Of a DNA stretch of 64,000 bases, positions 59,530 to 64,000 are shown one piece after another; the stretch's first letter is position 1, and each line of letters starts with the position of its first letter. Made by a program: the position numbers and the translations under genes. A model generated the notes under the pieces. It did no database searches. It saw nothing but the letters and a program-made list of their open reading frames with translations, and was not told the DNA's origin. Source of the stretch: Gibbsiella quercinecans (lineage in GTDB: Bacteria; Pseudomonadota; Gammaproteobacteria; Enterobacterales; Enterobacteriaceae); the NCBI RefSeq assembly GCF_002291425.1, contig NZ_CP014136.1, positions 558,001-622,000 of the forward strand, given 5' to 3'.

Positions 59530-60177
59530 TCATTCCCCCCCTTTGGCGCGCCCTCTTGTCGCGTCAGGCCTCACCGCGGCACCGTACAGGAACACGTGCA
59601 CCGCTTCGCGAACCATTTTTCTTATCTGGCACAGGTTGATGGGTTCGGGCTCCCGCTCCAGCAGGCGTATTTCACCGACGGCGAAGAAAAGCGAGAGTAG
59701 CTGTTGGGCCATTATACGCGGATCGCCCAGCCGGATTTCCCGGCGAACCATAGCGATATCCAGCGCTTGTGTGAGTTTTTCCAGCGCATCGCGAAAACCC
59801 GCTTCATAAAAAAGCAAACCAATATTCGTGCATGCGGCATCGGATAAAACACGGCGATAGATATCCAGCGCATCCCGATCGTCTTGCAGCACAAGCAGCA
59901 TCCGCACGCCAAAACGGGTGAGCATGGTACGCAACGGATAACTCTGCGTGTCGGATATCACGGATACGGCCTGCGTTAAATGCCGGGTGGCATAGGTGCG
60001 GATCACCGCCGTAAGCAGCTCCTCTGGATGGGCAAAATGGTTAAGCAACGCCCGCTCGACGCAGCCCAAGCGGGAAGCCAACAGCCGGAATGTTAATGCC
60101 TCATACCCCTGGCTTTGAAGTATCGCAGCCGCCTCAGTGATGATGTGTTCCCTCAGGATATCCGAGCCCTTTCTCAT
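59530..60177 (-). CDS. TetR family regulator with diverged helix-turn-helix
   Basis: 215 residues. TetR layout, but the recognition region reads LASRLGCVERALLNHFAHPE in place of the usual VAKRVGGSKATLYNYFSSKE. The ligand domain is clearly paralogous to the regulator 340 bases upstream (MLLVLQDDRDALDIYRRVLS; KMVREAVHVFLYGA). The ATG at 60177 has GGAGGAGAG upstream; a longer frame to 60381 is not credible. Confidence 0.85.
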   Translation of the reverse strand: MRKGSDILREHIITEAAAILQSQGYEALTFRLLASRLGCVERALLNHFAHPEELLTAVIRTYATRHLTQAVSVISDTQSYPLRTMLTRFGVRMLLVLQDDRDALDIYRRVLSDAACTNIGLLFYEAGFRDALEKLTQALDIAMVRREIRLGDPRIMAQQLLSLFFAVGEIRLLEREPEPINLCQIRKMVREAVHVFLYGAAVRPDATRGRAKGGE

Positions 60178-60519
60178 GCTCTCCTCCGTTGTTGCTGAAT
60201 GTAAAGAAACCCTAAATCCAGAAACATTTTTTTGGCAAAGCGATGATAGCAACGAAAAACCACCCCGTACAGTTATAATCAATATCGCCTTGATCATCCG
60301 GCGTTCTCTGGTATCGGCAAGGGGTTTGCCTAAGAATTGTGCCCGCGCTTTCGCAAAGTGGAGAAGGTGAAATGGCCCCATGGCCTGAACCGTAAAGGCA
60401 GATCATACAGGGTGAAGAGTGCCAACTCTGAAAGGCCGAGGGCTGGCCTATTCAGAGGGATGTGGGTGCCATAATGCGCAGACAGGCGATGGGGAAAACA
60501 GAGCGATCTCGGGTAATGA
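60178..60519. other. spacer between the two TetR genes
   Basis: 342 bases, no gene supported on either strand; likely promoter of the downstream tetR. Confidence 0.45.
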
Positions 60520-61149
60520 TTATTTATTCTCTTCCCGCGGTATTGCGCCGTTCAAAAATAACCGGACGGCACCTTTGACCATTTGCTTGATTTTCGCGTT
60601 GGTAAAACGCGGCAGTTCGCGCTCAAAGAGGAGCGTATCCGTCTCCGATTTAACCAGGGCGGTAAATTGTTTTGCTCGCAGCATCGGCTCACCTTCAGTC
60701 AGCTCACCTTTTTGCATGGCTTCTCTCATGACCTCGGCCAGCGCTTCCATGCTTTGCCGAATGCCGGCCTCGCGAAAACGTTCGCCAATATCGGAATGCC
60801 CGGCCTCGCCCACCACCACACGGTAAATCTGCAACGCCTGATTGTCGCCGGTAAGCACCTGAAGCATCCGTTCGCCAAAGCGGGTAATCTTTTGCTCAAG
60901 CGAGAGTTTTTCACTGCCAGGGGCCACCAACTCGGCAGCCGCTTCCGTCAAAAAATTTGCGCTGAATTTACGGACTACCGTTTCAAACAGCTCTTCTTTC
61001 GATGAAAAATAGTTATACAGGGTCGCCTTAGAGCCACCGACACGCTTGGCGACTTCATTCATTGAAGCGCGCTCATAGCCGATCTCCTGGAAAACCTGCG
61101 CAGCGGCGGCAATGATGGCCTCTCGCCGTTCTTCTGTTAATGTTCTCAT
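60520..61149 (-). CDS. TetR/AcrR family regulator (AefR-like C-terminus)
   Basis: 209 residues. Classic N-terminal helix-turn-helix YERASMNEVAKRVGGSKATL YNYFSSKEELF and an AefR-type ligand domain ending FTNAKIKQMVKGAVRLFLNG. A palindromic operator lies 56-71 bases upstream, so autorepression is likely. No exporter is next to it; the target may be the operator-linked gene itself or a distant locus. Confidence 0.9.
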   Translation of the reverse strand: MRTLTEERREAIIAAAAQVFQEIGYERASMNEVAKRVGGSKATLYNYFSSKEELFETVVRKFSANFLTEAAAELVAPGSEKLSLEQKITRFGERMLQVLTGDNQALQIYRVVVGEAGHSDIGERFREAGIRQSMEALAEVMREAMQKGELTEGEPMLRAKQFTALVKSETDTLLFERELPRFTNAKIKQMVKGAVRLFLNGAIPREENK

Positions 61150-61204
61150 GCAATCTCCTTGGGTCTGCTGAAGCGTTTATCATCAGCAAAACGAACGCCA
61201 TAAC

Positions 61205-61220
61205 TAAACAGTACAGTTTA
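61205..61220. promoter_or_regulatory. TetR operator palindrome
   Basis: TAAAC-A-GTAC-A-GTTTA is palindromic at 14 of 16 positions and sits just upstream of the TetR gene. Size and shape fit a TetR-dimer operator. Confidence 0.65.
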
Positions 61221-61466
61221 TAAACCATTATGCCACGCTAATACGGCCAACGTTAAGACATGCATCATGTCGTGGACAAATGTTCTCATAAACGCAACAA
61301 AGATAAACTATACCACATGGTTCAGTTATTAATAACCCCCTCTCAGCTTTGGAAAATGTTAAAATATTTGTTGGTAATACGAAAGAAAATGATTCTACAA
61401 CAACGCACTGTGTGAGAATAAAATGCTAAGGTATTGGCTATACGCTTCTACCATGCGGGGCTGATC

Positions 61467-62486
61467 ATGGACTACAAACAGCAAATTCTGAATATTCTGC
61501 ATAGCACCCCAGCCTCGCGGGTCGCCATGACCAAAACATTGAATATCACCCGCGCCTATATGACCAAGCTGACTGCGGCGTTGCTCAGCGACGGTATCAT
61601 CGAAGAATGTGACGTGAAAGACGCTCCGCTGGGGCGCCCGCAACAGTTGCTGGCCGTAAAAACCGGCAGCCTGTTTAGCATCAATGTCATGATCAGAACC
61701 TATGGCCTGCAAGCCTCGCTCAACGATTACAACACCACCCGGCCAGCGCTGGCCACGGCAAACTATCCGTTGAGCGGCCCGATGAGCGCGCAACGCCTGG
61801 CTGAAATGCTCGATGTGCTGGCGGCCGAGCTATGCGCCCAGGCAAATGTGGCGCGCGAACAGGTAAAAGCCCTTGGCGTGGCGTTGCAGGGCGGGATCGA
61901 ACAACACTCCGGCGTCGTGAGGTGGTGCCCGGTGCTGGAAGAGCGCAATATCAACCTGCGCGATATTATTTGCAGCCACAGCGGCATTGCAACGCAGATC
62001 GTCAATATCGCCTGGTGCTCATGTTACATGATCAATAAGCGTACCCATTCCCGCGAATCCTGGGTGGCATTTATGCCGGGCTTCGGCAGCCTGGGGTTTG
62101 GTTATTGCATCAACGGCCAGCCGGGCCTGGGCGACAACGGTTTCTATCCTGAAATCGTCCATTTGCCCTATGCTTCCGGGCTGGAAAACGCCTTTTTGTT
62201 CGATCCCGCCGCGCCGCAACAATCCGCGCAACGCACGGCCGAAGCGCTCTTTTTTGCCATCTGCTGTACCGCGCCGATACACAATATTAAACGCGTGATC
62301 CTGACCGGCGAGCTGTTTGAAGACTACGCAGATTTGATCATGCCGATCACCCATCGCCTATTGCGTGAAAACCCCAGCGAGCATATCAACACCATCCGCC
62401 TGGAATACATGAAAGCCAGCTACAACTACAGTATGGTCGGGCTGGTTCAGCTCAGTTCAGACGCCATCACCGCCACCCTGCTTTAA
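61467..62486 (+). CDS. ROK-family transcriptional regulator
   Basis: 339 residues. N-terminal winged helix (QQILNILHSTPASRVAMTKT, SDGIIEECD, GRPQQLLAVKT) and a ROK-like sugar-sensing domain (ALGVALQGGIEQHSGVVRW). The usual ROK zinc-binding cysteines are not obvious, and the glycine-rich ATP site is weak, so it is a repressor and not a kinase. The ATG at 61467 has GGGG six bases before. It precedes the second Sde182-like gene and probably controls it. Confidence 0.8.
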   Translation: MDYKQQILNILHSTPASRVAMTKTLNITRAYMTKLTAALLSDGIIEECDVKDAPLGRPQQLLAVKTGSLFSINVMIRTYGLQASLNDYNTTRPALATANYPLSGPMSAQRLAEMLDVLAAELCAQANVAREQVKALGVALQGGIEQHSGVVRWCPVLEERNINLRDIICSHSGIATQIVNIAWCSCYMINKRTHSRESWVAFMPGFGSLGFGYCINGQPGLGDNGFYPEIVHLPYASGLENAFLFDPAAPQQSAQRTAEALFFAICCTAPIHNIKRVILTGELFEDYADLIMPITHRLLRENPSEHINTIRLEYMKASYNYSMVGLVQLSSDAITATLL

Positions 62487-62675
62487 ACACGCCGCAGAGC
62501 CCCTTCCTGCTATGGCATTGCGCCCCGGCGGCAGATCTCTTTTTTGTGATTCAATTAGCAAAAATGATTTTTATTTTTTACTTTGTTTCCACTGTTAACT
62601 AATGTGTCCTCATCCGCTATTCATCGCCTCACAAAGAAAAATAATTCATTGATTTCATTAGCCATGAGGTTCCCA

Positions 62676-64000
62676 ATGATCAAAGTAACGCACAACGCCA
62701 TCACCAAAGGTCTGTTGCTTATCGCCCCGGTGTTGTTCACTGCGGCGCTGCCTGCCGCCGCGGTTGCCAATGAGTCTATGCAGCAGATCGCCGGCAAAAC
62801 CCTGCCCTACCAGGAAAAGCCGCGCGTTTTCATCCTGAGCGATATTGGTAACGAGCCGGACGACCAAATGTCGCTCACCCGTTTTCTGCTCTATAGCAAC
62901 GAGCTGAACGTTGAAGGCCTGGTCGCCACCACCTCCACCTGGCAACGGGAAAAGGTGCATCCTGATATGATTGAGCTGGTGGTGAACCACTACGCCGAGG
63001 TGCAACCGAACCTGCTGAAACACGATCCGCACTACCCTGCCGCTTCGTTGCTGAAAACGCTGATCGCCTCCGGCCAGCCGGCTTACGGCATGGCCGCTAC
63101 CGGGGAAGGGAAAAATACCCAGGGTTCGGATTTGTTGCTGAAGTCGATTGAGAAAAGCAGCGATCCAGCCCACCCGCTCTTCATTAACCTCTGGGGCGGC
63201 GCCAACACCTTGGCGCAGGCGCTGATCGATCTGTCGAAAAAACACCCGGCGGCGCAAGTTGATGCCCTGACGCGGAACCTGGTGGTCTATTCCATCTCCG
63301 ATCAAGACGATGCTGGGGCGTGGGTCAGGCAGCACTACCCGCAGATCACTTATATCGTCGATCCATCCAGCCAAAACGGGGAAGACTACGCCCGCGCCAC
63401 CTGGACCGGCATCAGCGGCGACAAATATTACCGCAATGCGCCCGGCGCAGATTTCACCACGGTTTCGCAAAGCTGGCTGGACAAAAACATCCGCAGCAAA
63501 GGGCCGTTGGGGAAAGGCTATCTGCAATATGCCTTTATTATGGAAGGCGACACACCGGCGTTTCTCGGCCTGATCCGCAATGGCCTCAACAGCGAGATGA
63601 ACCCCGGCTGGGGTGGCTGGGGCGGCCGCTACATTGTGCGCCAGCCGCAGGGTGAAACCCGCCCGATCTGGAGCAACGGCGGCGATTTCTTCCCAGGCAA
63701 CCCCAACGCGGCGGATACGGTCATCGGCAGCGACGGCCAGCAATACACCTCTAATCAGGCGACCATCTGGCGTTGGCGCACCGCATTCCAGCATGACTTC
63801 GCTGCCAGAATGGACTGGAGCATAAAGGACTACGCCTCAGCCAACCATAATCCGCTGGTCGTAGTGAACGGTAAAACCGGCAAAGAGGTGCTCAACATCA
63901 CCGCCCACGTTGGGGAAACCGTCAAGCTGAGCGCGAAAGGAAGCCACGATCCAGATGGCGATAAACTTAGCTATAACTGGATCCTCTACCCGGAAGCCAC
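62676..64000 (+). CDS. second exported Sde182-like (DUF1593) protein, runs off the right edge
   Basis: At least 441 residues, C-terminus outside the window. Signal peptide (LLLIAPVLFTAALPAAAVAN), then VFILSDIGNEPDDQMSLTRF, NVEGLVATTSTWQREK, LFINLWGGANTLAQAL, YSISDQDDAGAWVR, FIMEGDTPAFLGLI and the Ig-like part VKLSAKGSHDPDGDKLSYNW. Clear paralogue of the protein at 51.5-52.9 kb, but its leader (62487-62675) has no RAT or terminator. GAGG lies seven bases before the ATG. Confidence 0.9.
   Translation, partial: MIKVTHNAITKGLLLIAPVLFTAALPAAAVANESMQQIAGKTLPYQEKPRVFILSDIGNEPDDQMSLTRFLLYSNELNVEGLVATTSTWQREKVHPDMIELVVNHYAEVQPNLLKHDPHYPAASLLKTLIASGQPAYGMAATGEGKNTQGSDLLLKSIEKSSDPAHPLFINLWGGANTLAQALIDLSKKHPAAQVDALTRNLVVYSISDQDDAGAWVRQHYPQITYIVDPSSQNGEDYARATWTGISGDKYYRNAPGADFTTVSQSWLDKNIRSKGPLGKGYLQYAFIMEGDTPAFLGLIRNGLNSEMNPGWGGWGGRYIVRQPQGETRPIWSNGGDFFPGNPNAADTVIGSDGQQYTSNQATIWRWRTAFQHDFAARMDWSIKDYASANHNPLVVVNGKTGKEVLNITAHVGETVKLSAKGSHDPDGDKLSYNWILYPEA

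Noticed and set aside
62487..62675. RAT/terminator before the second Sde182-like gene
   Set aside because: Neither a GGACGT half nor a GAAACC half followed by a T-run hairpin is present.

Overview
The window reads as chromosome of an enterobacterium, most likely Serratia or a close relative. The evidence is an ERIC repeat, rcsA next to dsrB, mtfA between tRNA-Ser(CGA) and tRNA-Asn(GTT), a btsT-yjiX-yjiA operon, ydcF, and a GC-rich codon style broken by AT-rich insertions. No genome database could be consulted, so the genus is an inference.

Layout. 1-4.1 kb: an alcohol dehydrogenase (cut by the left edge) and an aldehyde dehydrogenase on the minus strand, divergent from an AcoR-type sigma-54 activator, with a good -24/-12 promoter in front of the aldehyde dehydrogenase. 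4.1-4.7 kb: a dead phoA remnant. 4.7-5.7 kb: a PchB-like chorismate mutase and a LysE exporter. 5.8-17.2 kb: a complete C-P lyase locus, phnFGHIJKLMNP followed by phnCDE1E2, with Pho-box-like sites. 17.4-19.5 kb: a different, intact alkaline phosphatase behind a strong Pho box, and a small exported protein. 19.6-33.9 kb is mostly core genome: ERIC, LysR and PLP decarboxylase, rcsA, dsrB, a candidate small RNA, a cold shock protein, a quinone oxidoreductase, yidB, an LpxL-type acyltransferase, btsT-yjiX-yjiA, a DUF4260 protein, tRNA-Ser, mtfA and tRNA-Asn.

33.9-44.4 kb is an eroded island in tRNA-Asn. It starts with a truncated P4-type integrase and holds an AT-rich exporter with its MmyB-type regulator, a LysR/MFS/MBL-hydrolase module with a small coupled upstream ORF, and a string of broken genes (hydrolase, MFS, AraC, TetR) around one intact SDR. 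It ends near a degenerate copy of the tRNA 3' end followed by a terminator. 44.6-47.2 kb holds ydcF and fused gene fragments.

47.3-55.6 kb is the most striking part: a beta-glucoside system of BglG antiterminator, GH1 phospho-beta-glucosidase, PTS EIIBCA, a LamB/BglH-like porin and, on the opposite strand, an exported Sde182-like (DUF1593) protein. Each of the five units has its own RAT-plus-terminator leader, so one antiterminator can be expected to switch all of them, including the divergent exported protein. A CRP-like site lies between the two divergent leaders. 55.8-62.5 kb holds a Thr-rich lipoprotein, a nucleoside-recognition membrane protein, a DHCW cupin, two paralogous TetR regulators and a ROK regulator. 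A second Sde182-like gene runs off the right edge; it has no RAT and probably answers to the ROK protein.
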